A stretch of 64,000 nt of DNA from Roseiconus nitratireducens (GTDB taxonomy: Bacteria; Planctomycetota; Planctomycetia; Pirellulales; Pirellulaceae), in NCBI RefSeq assembly GCF_008629675.1, contig NZ_VWOX01000004.1, forward strand, positions 496,001 to 560,000, in the 5' to 3' direction. This document shows positions 36,526 to 45,777 of the stretch, piece by piece (positions within the stretch are counted from its first letter, which is position 1; every line of letters starts with the position of its first letter). A program made the position numbers and the translations under genes. The notes beneath the pieces are model-generated. The model was not told the DNA's origin. It was given only the letters and a program-made list of their open reading frames with translations, and made no database searches.

Positions 36526-37434
36526 TCAGCTGTTTTGAATGGCCCAATGCAGCGGTTCGATCACGCCGCGCGGCTGGATATGGAACGGCACACGTGCGAG
36601 TGCTCCGACGTCATTGGAAAGCATCGCCGAAGCTCCGACCACGCTGGCACTGAACACGGCGTGCCGCGGGAAATTGTTCTGGCAGTAATCCATGAACCGC
36701 GGCATGTTGTTGGCCATGAAGCGATTCGGATCGGCGGCCGCCTCGGCGCAGGTGTCCGACTTGGTAAAGACCACAGCAATCGCCGGTGTCAGATCGCGCG
36801 ACTTGGTGATTTCCCCCAGCTGCTGTTGCTGGCGAATGTACGATCCCAATTTCATGGCGAACAGATCTTCGCGTGCTCCGTTGTCGCGAACTTCAATTGA
36901 ATCGCACAACAGCAGAAACGCTGCCGAGCGTTCAATGATGTGACTGACCGCGGGATAAGTCCCCGGTTGCTCCAACTCCATCGCGATTGCCTCGCCGGCG
37001 AAATCGGGAGCGACGAAATCGACCTGTTTGGCGCGTCGGCCGGAGGAGTCCGTGACGACGCAGTGCAGCCACTTCCAAAGGTCCGATTCGTTGGGGGTTT
37101 TCTTGGGGAAGCGACGCTCCTCAAGTGCCGAAACCACCTGCTCCTGGAGACCGATGGAAAAGGCTCCGTTGGGAACCCCCTTCAGGTTCCGGGCGCCGCC
37201 GCACAGCATGTCCAGCAATAGTCCCAGGAAGACCGTTTTCCCCGCGTTGCTGGGGCCGACGACTGAAATGAAGTGCGGGTTGGCTCCCCGATTGGCAACC
37301 GATCGCGTGATTTCAGCCGGGGTGTGACATTCGTGGCAATAACTGTCTGAATCCGTCATGGACGCGTCGCAACAAATGCAATGCAACGCTTCCGGCCGGT
37401 CGACCGCGGACTTGTAGGTTTCTGTAGCAGCCAT
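36526..37434 (-). CDS. Zinc-ribbon P-loop GTPase (double-GTPase-2-like)
   Basis: The ATG at 37434 gives 302 residues. The N-terminus is a zinc ribbon (CICCDASMTDSDSYCHEC, about 19-36). The GTPase core has the P-loop GPSNAGKT at 60-67, a G3-like DFAG at 144-147 and the specificity motif TKSD at 224-227. The layout (zinc ribbon followed by an IsvvGpsnaGKTvfL P-loop) resembles the DO-GTPase2 family described next to GAP1-type proteins. No membrane segment. It is tightly linked to the FGE-like gene upstream (17 bases) and the GAP1-like gene downstream, suggesting a functional module. GTP hydrolysis is expected but not proven. Confidence 0.78.
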   Translation of the reverse strand: MAATETYKSAVDRPEALHCICCDASMTDSDSYCHECHTPAEITRSVANRGANPHFISVVGPSNAGKTVFLGLLLDMLCGGARNLKGVPNGAFSIGLQEQVVSALEERRFPKKTPNESDLWKWLHCVVTDSSGRRAKQVDFVAPDFAGEAIAMELEQPGTYPAVSHIIERSAAFLLLCDSIEVRDNGAREDLFAMKLGSYIRQQQQLGEITKSRDLTPAIAVVFTKSDTCAEAAADPNRFMANNMPRFMDYCQNNFPRHAVFSASVVGASAMLSNDVGALARVPFHIQPRGVIEPLHWAIQNS

Positions 37435-37451
37435 GGTGTTTTCGAGGAAAC

Positions 37452-38525
37452 TCAGGAAAGGGGTTGGTCGGGTGAGGTTCCATCGACCGCCTCGGTCATC
37501 TCGGTCTCGCCTGGAACAGCAAGCTGGTCGGCTGAGAGGCAACATCGGAAACCGATGTTGGACTTTCGGGCCGAGAGTGTTTGCGCACTACGGCTTTGGC
37601 AAGTCGCGTGAGAATGGAAATAGGTATCGAACGCCCCTCCGCGGATTTCGGCCATCGGATCGTTGGTCAACACACAGATTTCATCCGTTGCGGCCAACAG
37701 GTATTGCGTATTCATCCACTCCCAAACATTGCCGATCAGTTGCCGAACGCCGTTGGGCGTATTGCCGCTTAGAAACTCGTGGATCGAAGTCGTCTGGTGA
37801 GTTCCGGAAGCCCAGGTGTTGGCGTGACGCGGATCGAAGGAGCTGCCCCAGGGATACCGGGATTCCGTTCGAGTGTCACTGCTGGTCCTGCCCCACGTCC
37901 CCGCCCGCTGCCACTCGGCGCTGGTCGGCAAACGTTTTCCGACCCACTGGGCGTACGCGTTTGCCTCGTACCAGGAGATTCCCACGACGGGATGGGCGGC
38001 GGATCCTTTGGGCGGCATTCCGTTGACCCAATTGGCCGGACCGGGCTGCATGGTCTGATCGACAAACTGCAGCACCGATTCCAGGATGTGTTCGGGCCAC
38101 AGGTTGACATCATCGTACCCGCCGGCCTCGATAAAACTCAGATAATCGGCGTTGGTGACGCACCAGCGGTCCAGGTAGACGGATTCGACATCGCATTCCC
38201 CGATTGTCTGCGGAACCAGGACCAGGTCGTCCTCAACCGTGGTCGCATACTCGCCGCGCAACAAGACGGTGCCCCCGGGCACATAGGCCATGTCGTGGTC
38301 GATTGCTTTCCACGCAAACCGCAACGAGTCCTCATCGAACTTGGTGCCGTCTCGGGGCGCCACAATCTTTGCATACTGCCGTGCCCGAATCATCATGCGG
38401 ATGTCCGGTGGGGCTTCGGGGTAGTCCAACGTCGGCGGGCTGATCGACGACGTCTCCGACTTCGTTCCGGTCAGCCCGGCGCGAAACGCGGCGAAGGGTC
38501 GGCTGAAGAAATTGGCGAATGGCAC
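37452..38525 (-). CDS. SUMF1/FGE-like (C-type-lectin-fold) protein without catalytic cysteines
   Basis: A GGAG site six bases upstream selects the GTG at 38525, avoiding overlap with the preceding gene; 357 residues. The formylglycine-generating-enzyme domain occupies about 82-332: YVPGGTVLL, HPVVGISWYEANAYAQWVGK, RLPTSAEWQRAG, GNVWEWMN, EIRGGAFD and NIGFRC. In active FGEs two cysteines follow RGGS/F (CxxxxC); here the corresponding stretch reads RGGAFDTYFHSHATC, so only a downstream Cys is left. It is probably a ligand- or peptide-binding domain rather than a sulfatase activator. Such domains have been reported in NTPase-centred conflict systems. Confidence 0.82.
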   Translation of the reverse strand: MPFANFFSRPFAAFRAGLTGTKSETSSISPPTLDYPEAPPDIRMMIRARQYAKIVAPRDGTKFDEDSLRFAWKAIDHDMAYVPGGTVLLRGEYATTVEDDLVLVPQTIGECDVESVYLDRWCVTNADYLSFIEAGGYDDVNLWPEHILESVLQFVDQTMQPGPANWVNGMPPKGSAAHPVVGISWYEANAYAQWVGKRLPTSAEWQRAGTWGRTSSDTRTESRYPWGSSFDPRHANTWASGTHQTTSIHEFLSGNTPNGVRQLIGNVWEWMNTQYLLAATDEICVLTNDPMAEIRGGAFDTYFHSHATCQSRSAQTLSARKSNIGFRCCLSADQLAVPGETEMTEAVDGTSPDQPLS

Positions 38526-38545
38526 AAGAGTCTCCACGAAAAACG

Positions 38546-39427
38546 TTACTTGTTTCGGCTTGATCGGATGGCACGCTGCATCCGCCGGAAACGCTCGATG
38601 CGTTCTCGCGTGATCGCTTCCATCCTTTCGGGATCGGTGCAGTTCTGCCCCGTCGCCGAAGTCGATCCGGCATCGCCGGAACACTGGACGGGGCGTTGTC
38701 TGGTAAAGGTGTCGGCGACGTTGACCTGGGTCGCGGTGACTCGATTGGGCAGCGGCGTTTGCGACGCGACCGGTGCCGTGGCTCCGTTGGGCGGAGGCAC
38801 GGGAGACCGGGCTGCCGGATCAGCCTGAAAGTCTTTCTGGTCGGTCGTTACCGCCGGCGAATCGGGCGTGCTGGCAGCGGGAGCCGTTGGCTCCTTGGTT
38901 TCCGCCGCTGGTGGCGACACCCCGTTGGCGGGCTCGGACTGGGAGGTCTCGGTCTGCGCCGGGATGGTGGGGGAAACGACCGCCGAAGCGCCGGCCGCGG
39001 CCGCTTTGTTTCCCTGAATGGTCCTGCGACGTTCTGATTCAACCGACAGCCAGGCTTCGGTCAGCAATTTGGATTGGTCCTCCAGGGTCGCCTCCTTGGC
39101 TTGAGTCCGCTTGGACCATTCGGACTGCTGCCGATCCAATCGTGCGATCGCTCCGGCCAGCAGCCGTTCCCGCTCGATCAGCTGGGACGAGCGTTGCAGC
39201 AGGTCGCGGATGCGTCCGATCCATCCACGAGTGAACTGTTCCACGTCACCGATGATTTCCCGCATCGATTCGCCCTGCCCCAGACCGGAATCCGGGGGAT
39301 GCGGACGCGAAGCCGGCGCGTCGCGATGTGGATCGCGATTGTCGCTCGGGCCGAACGCCATTTGCGCCCCATCGGTCGGGTGCGAACCCGTCGTCGATGA
39401 GATTGGGAAATCGGTTGGATCGGTCAT
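38546..39427 (-). CDS. Coiled-coil, Pro/Ala-rich linker protein of the cluster
   Basis: A 293-residue protein with no recognised enzyme domain. An N-terminal helical region (about 52-135, EIIGDVEQFTRGWIGRIRDL then QLIERERLLAGAIARLDRQQ) has coiled-coil character. It is followed by a Pro/Ala/Thr/Glu-rich, likely disordered stretch (about 140-255) and a basic helix at the end (RERIERFRRMQRAIRSSRNK). It could be a scaffold between the FHA protein and the downstream FGE/GTPase module; that role is inferred from position only. Confidence 0.6.
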   Translation of the reverse strand: MTDPTDFPISSTTGSHPTDGAQMAFGPSDNRDPHRDAPASRPHPPDSGLGQGESMREIIGDVEQFTRGWIGRIRDLLQRSSQLIERERLLAGAIARLDRQQSEWSKRTQAKEATLEDQSKLLTEAWLSVESERRRTIQGNKAAAAGASAVVSPTIPAQTETSQSEPANGVSPPAAETKEPTAPAASTPDSPAVTTDQKDFQADPAARSPVPPPNGATAPVASQTPLPNRVTATQVNVADTFTRQRPVQCSGDAGSTSATGQNCTDPERMEAITRERIERFRRMQRAIRSSRNK

Positions 39428-39503
39428 TTGAAATCGGAGGTGGACGATTCATGTTCGCGGACGATGAGTGCCCCGACGGCACGCCCGCTAAATTCGTTGG
39501 GTC

Positions 39504-41138
39504 TCAATACTCTTCGTCGACACGCTTCCACAGACTGGAAATACGACCGAGCAGCGAATCTTCCTTCCGCTCGCGTTCAATTTTCTCCTCTTCGTGGATC
39601 TCGCGGAGGTGTTCCCGCAACGTTTGAAGCTTGTGGGCGAACTCGCGATCCGGTTGAGCTTTGGGTCCGCAGGCCGCGCCGACGTCCTGCAGTTGCTTGG
39701 ACAGCTGGAAACGAAGCCGCGACACATCCGCTTTTTCTTTGGCGAGCGCCGCACGCTCCTGCTGGAGCGACTCGGGTTCTTCGGCGTCAACGCGTTCCAG
39801 CTGACGTTTCAGACCACTGATCTGCTTGCGAGCCTTCTCCAGTGCTTCCCGCAACTCGGCGTTTTGCTGTTGCAGTTTTGTCAGCGGTTCGTCGGAAGAC
39901 TCCTCACCGATCGCTGCCTTGCCGTACCGTTTTGCGGCGGCGTGCAGTTGTCGCTGAATGCGATCACGATCCTCGGTGATCTCTTCCAGCTGGCTCCGCA
40001 ACGTATCCTGTTCGGCTTGCCACTCCGACTCGCGTTCTGCCATCCGCTGTTCGATTTCTCCGACCCAGGTTTCCAGGCAATGCCGCTCTTCCTGCTCGGA
40101 CTGATTTTGGATTTCGGCGGTTTGCAGCAACTCCTGAAGCATCGCGACGCGATCGTCATGCTCGGCCAGTTCCGCCAACAGACCGTCGACGCGCTGGACC
40201 AACTCGCCTCCGCCAAACTCTTCGTCGACGGCGTCTCCCTGCGCTCCGGGTGCGGCCACTTCGGCTGCGGGCGATTCGCCCATCGCGGCCAACTCGGCAA
40301 GCTGCTCGTCGCGTTCGGCAAGCTGGATGCGAAGGTCTTCGATTTCGCTTTTGAGCAATTCCAGAATCTCGGGGTCGACCTGTTGATCGTCCATCAGCGA
40401 CGGATCCCAGTCGTCATCGTCGGAAACGTTTGAGCCTCCGTTGTCGGTCACATCCTCGGCTTCCACGGCGTCGGTCGCGAGGAGTGCCGCCAACGATTCT
40501 TCCAGATCATCGTCGTCGACGTCGTCGAAATCGGCATCGAAGTCGTTGCCGACATCCGCGACGTCATCCGAGGAGGCTTCGAGCCGATCTTCCTTTTCGC
40601 GGGATGCCTGGGAAATCGTTTCGGCCAAACGTTCGGTCGGTGTTTGATGAAATCCCGCAGGTTCCGAACGAATCTGGGATCGCGAATCACCGTCCACCCC
40701 CAGGTGTTCCATCCCAATGGACTCTTCCTGCTCGGACGATTCTTCCGGACGGCCGGACCGCTTGCCGCGATGGCCGCGGGCGGCGTTCCCGGAATCCAGA
40801 TCACTGGTCACGGTCCCTTTGCTTTCCAGGAACAAGGTGACCGAACCGAGCTCGATCCGATCCCCGACCTTCAGGATTGTTTTGTCTTCGATGGCGTGGC
40901 CATTCACTTTGGTCCCGATATCCGACGCCCAATCCTGGATCGACGGAACATGGCGGTCGACATCCAGCAGGCAATGGATTTCCTGGACATCGTCACCTTT
41001 CAATTGGATGCCACAGGAATCACCGCGTCCAAGGAACACGCTGCGACCGTTCTCCAGTGGATACTCGATCGGCGAAGCGCTCTGACGTGGCAGGCTCAGA
41101 ACGTAGCGGTGGGCCACCGCGTTGGCGGATTGACTCAT
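39504..41138 (-). CDS. FHA-domain coiled-coil protein
   Basis: A 544-residue protein. The FHA domain is at about 28-105: FLGRGDSCGIQLKGDD, then EIHCLLD in place of the usual S-R-x-H motif, and DIGTKVNG near 73-80. FHA domains bind phosphothreonine peptides; the Gly-Arg pair is kept but the Ser of SxxH is Glu, so affinity may differ. An acidic low-complexity region (about 160-245) is followed by a long coiled coil (about 255-530). The start codon overlaps the preceding gene's stop by four bases (ATGA), indicating translational coupling with the receiver-PATAN protein. Confidence 0.85.
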   Translation of the reverse strand: MSQSANAVAHRYVLSLPRQSASPIEYPLENGRSVFLGRGDSCGIQLKGDDVQEIHCLLDVDRHVPSIQDWASDIGTKVNGHAIEDKTILKVGDRIELGSVTLFLESKGTVTSDLDSGNAARGHRGKRSGRPEESSEQEESIGMEHLGVDGDSRSQIRSEPAGFHQTPTERLAETISQASREKEDRLEASSDDVADVGNDFDADFDDVDDDDLEESLAALLATDAVEAEDVTDNGGSNVSDDDDWDPSLMDDQQVDPEILELLKSEIEDLRIQLAERDEQLAELAAMGESPAAEVAAPGAQGDAVDEEFGGGELVQRVDGLLAELAEHDDRVAMLQELLQTAEIQNQSEQEERHCLETWVGEIEQRMAERESEWQAEQDTLRSQLEEITEDRDRIQRQLHAAAKRYGKAAIGEESSDEPLTKLQQQNAELREALEKARKQISGLKRQLERVDAEEPESLQQERAALAKEKADVSRLRFQLSKQLQDVGAACGPKAQPDREFAHKLQTLREHLREIHEEEKIERERKEDSLLGRISSLWKRVDEEY

Positions 41139-42793
41139 GAATGGGTCTCCGTGGCAGCTTGGTCGGTGATGGAGTCGTCCAGCACAGGCGCAACTCCGGC
41201 TCCGTTTTCGTCATCGTCCTCAGCCGGTTCGGTCGCTTCGGGGGCGACGGGGATTTCGTCCAGAACCTGCATCGTTTCGATCAACGTGTCACACCCGTAG
41301 GGCGACTGCAGCAATCGATCGGGCACAAATCCCAACAGCTTGTGCCAGGGCACATTGGCGTCTTCGACGACTTTTGCGGGCGCCAGGACCAGCTTGCGAC
41401 AATCGCCAAAGGCTTCTTTCGCCGACAGGTAAGCCTCCCGAATCGCTTCACAGCTCTGCGGCGTATCGACGGCAAAGAAAACCGCGTCGGGGCCCATTCT
41501 TTTGACCAGCAATTGCAACGTCAGAGCATCTCGAACCACCTTGCCGACAAACTTGCCGGCGTTTTGCTTCAAGCCGTTGCGAAGTTGCGCCGCTGCGACC
41601 GTATTGGTCTCGTAGGCGATGAACTTTCCTTCGCTCTCATCACGCTGAATTTCCAAGATGTCCGCGGAGGTGAATCCGGACAGAACACGACGCAGCTCTT
41701 CTCGCTCCCATCCGAGCCGCTTCTGCAACTCATCGATGGACCGAGGCTCGCCCAGCAGGTTCATGATTTTCATGTGCTTGGCTGACAAGCCGGCACGGTC
41801 CAGGTTCTGTCCACGAATCGCCCGTCGGACATAGCGCAACGACGGTTCATCGTCGGGCAGTTCGCTCAGGTCGCGATGCATCGCATGCTCGACCATCAGA
41901 CTCATCAGACTGACTTCCAGTGGCAGATCGCGTTGCAGCGAGGGGAACTTGGCGGTCGCGCGGAACTGATAGCCTTTCAATTTGCGTTCCATGGCCAATC
42001 CGATCAGCATCGCGGCTTGGAATCGCAACAGTTTGGCGGTCAAGCGGGGATCGAGCACGCGTTTGTCCATCAGCTGGACAAAGCCTTCGAATTCAGCGGT
42101 CCCCCGTCCGGCGATCGTCAGCCGCAAAACTTCAGCCAGGCTTTGCAACGACTCGGGCAGCCGCTTCACGATCAGCTGCGTCTCCTCGGTTGCCAATCCG
42201 GTGGCGCTGATCCCTTGCACGCGCCCCCGATCGAGATAAATCCACAATCGCAGTCGCTCCGCTTCGACTTCCAGCACCCCTTGCTTGTGCCCATTGTTCA
42301 AAAAGTCGATCACCTCCCGCAGGCAAAACACGTCAAAGCGTCCCGCCAGGTCTGGCTCAACCGTTTCGCCGATCGTCTCGGGAACGGCGGATCCCTTGCT
42401 TTGTGATTCGACGATCATCGCCGCCGTTTCGATCGCATTTTCGACGGTCGTCCGCAATAGGTCTTCGGTGTACGGCTTGGGCAGCATGTCAACGACATTG
42501 TCCAGGTCGGCGTACTCCACGTAGGCCTTCTTTCGCAACGTCGAACTGACGACCACCGGAATCGACTGCAGAGTCGAGGAAGCGGCCAGCTGGCGGCAAA
42601 CTTCGAATCCGGTCGTCCCAGGCAACTGGTGATCGAGCAAGATCAAGTCCGGTCGAATCTCTTCGGCCAATTGCAACCCATCCTCGGCGGTGGGAGCCAA
42701 TGTCACGGCGTAGCCGGCGGGGCTGAGGTGCGAATCGACCAATTTTCGAATCGTCGCACTGTCATCAATGACAAGGACTTTTTTCTCGGCCAT
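41135..42793 (-). CDS. Receiver-PATAN (DUF4388) response regulator
   Basis: A 552-residue protein beginning with a receiver domain (about 1-120): acidic pair Asp10/Asp11, phosphoacceptor Asp54 in LILLDHQLPG, conserved Ser/Thr at VVSST and Lys in LPKPY. A DUF4388/PATAN domain follows (about 147-290, DLAGRFDVFCLREVIDFLNN), as in the PatA and FrzS-like proteins of gliding or type-IV-pilus chemosensory systems. A winged-helix-like segment lies near 340-400 (PRSIDELQKRLGWEREELRR). The C-terminus is acidic. It is the likely output regulator phosphorylated by the CheA encoded just upstream, and is translationally coupled to the FHA gene. Confidence 0.88.
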   Translation of the reverse strand: MAEKKVLVIDDSATIRKLVDSHLSPAGYAVTLAPTAEDGLQLAEEIRPDLILLDHQLPGTTGFEVCRQLAASSTLQSIPVVVSSTLRKKAYVEYADLDNVVDMLPKPYTEDLLRTTVENAIETAAMIVESQSKGSAVPETIGETVEPDLAGRFDVFCLREVIDFLNNGHKQGVLEVEAERLRLWIYLDRGRVQGISATGLATEETQLIVKRLPESLQSLAEVLRLTIAGRGTAEFEGFVQLMDKRVLDPRLTAKLLRFQAAMLIGLAMERKLKGYQFRATAKFPSLQRDLPLEVSLMSLMVEHAMHRDLSELPDDEPSLRYVRRAIRGQNLDRAGLSAKHMKIMNLLGEPRSIDELQKRLGWEREELRRVLSGFTSADILEIQRDESEGKFIAYETNTVAAAQLRNGLKQNAGKFVGKVVRDALTLQLLVKRMGPDAVFFAVDTPQSCEAIREAYLSAKEAFGDCRKLVLAPAKVVEDANVPWHKLLGFVPDRLLQSPYGCDTLIETMQVLDEIPVAPEATEPAEDDDENGAGVAPVLDDSITDQAATETHS

Positions 42794-42885
42794 GGGAACG
42801 GATTCCTCGGGAACTGCTTGGGGAAAGTCTGTGAAAGGTTCAACGGTGACGCGCGCGACGGCGATTCAGCGGTCGCGGGCAGCCA

Positions 42886-45777
42886 TCAATGTTTGGATTG
42901 CTTCGGATCGGTGGACTGAGCCCACGGCAAATTGCAGGCGACCTCGTCGAATCGTTCCTGCGTGAGTGGCTTTTGGACGTATTCCAAAGCACCCCGCTCG
43001 CGCGATTGTTTGCCAGCGGTCTCATTGCTGCGGCTGCTAATCATCACGACAGGAATTGACTCGAATCTCGGTTCGTTCTTGATCATCTCGAGCAGCTCCA
43101 AGCCACTCATCCGCGGCATGTCGATGTCGCTGAAAACGGTTGCAATGTTCTCTTTGGAAAGAAGCTCCATGGCGGCCTGGCCGTCGTCGGCCTGGTAAAT
43201 GGTGACCGGATACTTCTCCAGGGAACGAACCACGCGCATCCGAGCGCTTTTGGAATCGTCCACTACCAGAACCTTAGGTTGCTCTTTGGGAGCGGATTGG
43301 CCGTTTGCGGAAGTCTGCTCGACGACCTGCTCGATATTCTCCGCCGCAGCCGCAAGTTCTCGCGGATCAAGCAATAACACGACTTCTCCCATGCCCGACA
43401 ACGTTGCACCGATGCACAGTGGGTGTGCCTTCAACATCGGGGGCATCGGACGCAACACCACCTCTTCGGGGCCCAGCACGCGGTCCACCAGCAGGGCAAA
43501 TTCCCCGGCCCCCTCGCTGTCGGACGCCGCGCCGGACGCCAACTCGATCATGGTCGGCTGGATCGGGTCGTGCTCGTTGTGACCGTCATTCGGATTCAGG
43601 GCCAACAGCTGATTGAGGTCGACCGGCGATCGCGACAGATCGCACTCGCCGGTTCGTCGCACCGATTGCGCCGGCAAGGCGAACAACTGCCCGCCGCAGC
43701 GGAACACCATGGCATGTTGGATCATCGACGGTAGCGGCAGGGACAACCGAATCATCGATCCCTGGCCGGTCTCCGATTCGACTTCCACCCATCCGCGCAT
43801 CCGCTCCAACGTGGATGCGACGACGTCCATCCCGACTCCGCGGCCGGAAATCTGATTGGCGGTCTCGCGCGTCGAGAATCCGGGATGAAAGATCAACCTG
43901 GCAAGTTCCGCACGGCTGATCGATTTGTCGCCTTCGATCAGACCACGCTCAATGCCTCGCCGACGGATCGCGTCGTAATCCAAACCGCGTCCATCGTCGT
44001 GAACTTCAATGACCAACAGGTCGGGCCCCGAGTGGGCGTGCAATGTCACCACGCCCGCGTCGGGTTTCCCCGCGGCGGTTCGTTCCTCGGGCGTTTCGAT
44101 CCCGTGACTGACTGAATTACGAACGATGTGCAACAACGGCTCGAAGATCCGCTCCTGCAGGGAACGTTCGATGCCAGTGTTTTCGCCCAACAATTCCACG
44201 CGAACCTGCTTGTGCTCCGTTCGCGACGCGTCGCTGATCGCCCGGTGCAATCGTCGGAACAAGCCCGAGACGGGAGTTCGCCGCAGCTGCACCAGTTCCA
44301 ATCGAAAGTTGCGAATGAACTGGGAAACCGCTTGATTGCCATCGGCTACCGGTTGGTAGCAATCTCGCAAACGCTGAGCCGATTCAAGAACGTCGTTGGC
44401 GACTTCGTTCAGGTGAGAAAACGAAACGCCCTCCTCGACCAGCCGTTGATGACGCAAATTCTCGTTCGCCAGCAACGCTTCACCTTCGTGGCTGAGCATC
44501 CGAATTCGGGTCACGCTGTGAATCAGCTCGTCGTGAATCCCCTTCAGTTCGGAGATTTCCGTATCGCGTTGGTTGCGCAACATCACCAATTCGCTGAGCA
44601 TGTCCAGCAAGCGATTGAGCTTCGACGATTTCACGCGAACGGTTTCATCGTCTCCGTGCATCTCGGTGATCGAAACGGCTGCCTGTTTGCGCGGCCGCGA
44701 GGCGTACATCGACACCGTGGTCGTGTCATCTCCGGACCGGACAGCTGACGATGGCGATCCGTCAGCACCTGAAGGTTGATCGCCACCGGAGAGCGGTGAC
44801 GCCGATTCGGGGTCCTCGCCCAGAACCCGCGCCCGAATCAAGTCGACGTGCGGCAACAGCAGTTCCGCGGTGATTTCGCCGCCACACTCATTCGCTTGCC
44901 GAATTAGCTCTTCGACGTCATGAATGTAGTCGGCCAAGTGCGACATCCCGACGCTGGCCGAGGCGCCTTTGATCGTGTGCAATTCACGAAGGATCCTCTG
45001 CACCGGTCCGTCGTCACTCGGGTTTGATTCCAAGTCCAACAACGCCTGTTCCATCGATTCCAAGCCGCGGGTGGAATCGTCCAGAAAAGCCTCACGGATT
45101 TCCGCATCCAGTTCCACCTGGTCGACAGGTGGGGCACTCAGCCCGGCACCGCCGCTGGGACCGTGGTCCGAGTCGGAAACAGCATGCTGCGAGGGCGAAC
45201 CTCCCGATTCATCCGCAACCGCCGATTGCAGCCCATTGAGCATCGCGGCAATTTCTTCCTGCGACGGCGCGATCACGTCGGTTTCATCTTTGCCGTGGTC
45301 TGGACCGGACGACGCGTCGTGCAGATCGTTGTGATCAGAATCGAAGTCGTCGCGGTATTCTTGGGAATCCATCCGGAGATCGATTTCTTCTCGCAGGATC
45401 TCAAGATGCTCGTAGTCGATTCCGTCGGAATCGTCGCTGGATACCGACTGACGCACGGTTTCGCAGCTTTCAATCACGAATTGCACCAGTTCCGACACGT
45501 CGGGTTGGTCATCGCGAAAGTCCGACAGCGACATCTCGACCGAATCGGCCAATTTGCTCAACATGTCGATCGTTTCCTGAAGACTCTCATCGCTGTCGGC
45601 GATGCCCGAATGCGACCATTCGGAAAGCAAATCGATCGCGCCGGAGAACTGACCCATCCGGGCCCGCGTCTCTTGCGGGATGCTGTCGGGCCGATCGCCG
45701 TCGCTGTTGGCGCCGGTGTTTGGATCGTGTCCGGGCTCCGCGGCAAGCGGATCGCTGGAATTGGAATCAGCGTTCAT
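42886..45777 (-). CDS. CheA-type hybrid histidine kinase with C-terminal receiver
   Basis: The ATG at 45777 overlaps the upstream gene's stop (TGATG) and follows a GGAGG site; 963 residues. An acidic N-terminal ~220 residues has no recognised domain. A single Hpt domain follows with phospho-His near 267 (LHTIKGASASVGMSHLAD). A CheA dimerisation helix pair (about 370-450) precedes the HATPase (N box HIVRNSVSHG near 550, G1 box DDGRGLD near 594, GRGVGMDVV). A CheW-like domain (about 690-810) and a receiver (about 836-955, VLVVDDSK and FSDIDMP) end the protein. It would phosphorylate the receiver proteins of the cluster. Only one Hpt and a fused receiver resemble non-flagellar (Frz/Chp-like) systems. 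Confidence 0.92.
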   Translation of the reverse strand: MNADSNSSDPLAAEPGHDPNTGANSDGDRPDSIPQETRARMGQFSGAIDLLSEWSHSGIADSDESLQETIDMLSKLADSVEMSLSDFRDDQPDVSELVQFVIESCETVRQSVSSDDSDGIDYEHLEILREEIDLRMDSQEYRDDFDSDHNDLHDASSGPDHGKDETDVIAPSQEEIAAMLNGLQSAVADESGGSPSQHAVSDSDHGPSGGAGLSAPPVDQVELDAEIREAFLDDSTRGLESMEQALLDLESNPSDDGPVQRILRELHTIKGASASVGMSHLADYIHDVEELIRQANECGGEITAELLLPHVDLIRARVLGEDPESASPLSGGDQPSGADGSPSSAVRSGDDTTTVSMYASRPRKQAAVSITEMHGDDETVRVKSSKLNRLLDMLSELVMLRNQRDTEISELKGIHDELIHSVTRIRMLSHEGEALLANENLRHQRLVEEGVSFSHLNEVANDVLESAQRLRDCYQPVADGNQAVSQFIRNFRLELVQLRRTPVSGLFRRLHRAISDASRTEHKQVRVELLGENTGIERSLQERIFEPLLHIVRNSVSHGIETPEERTAAGKPDAGVVTLHAHSGPDLLVIEVHDDGRGLDYDAIRRRGIERGLIEGDKSISRAELARLIFHPGFSTRETANQISGRGVGMDVVASTLERMRGWVEVESETGQGSMIRLSLPLPSMIQHAMVFRCGGQLFALPAQSVRRTGECDLSRSPVDLNQLLALNPNDGHNEHDPIQPTMIELASGAASDSEGAGEFALLVDRVLGPEEVVLRPMPPMLKAHPLCIGATLSGMGEVVLLLDPRELAAAAENIEQVVEQTSANGQSAPKEQPKVLVVDDSKSARMRVVRSLEKYPVTIYQADDGQAAMELLSKENIATVFSDIDMPRMSGLELLEMIKNEPRFESIPVVMISSRSNETAGKQSRERGALEYVQKPLTQERFDEVACNLPWAQSTDPKQSKH

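Noticed and set aside
37452..38525. Formylglycine-generating enzyme that activates the sulfatase at 2.9 kb
   Set aside because: The catalytic cysteine pair is absent and the gene sits in an unrelated cluster 33 kb away.
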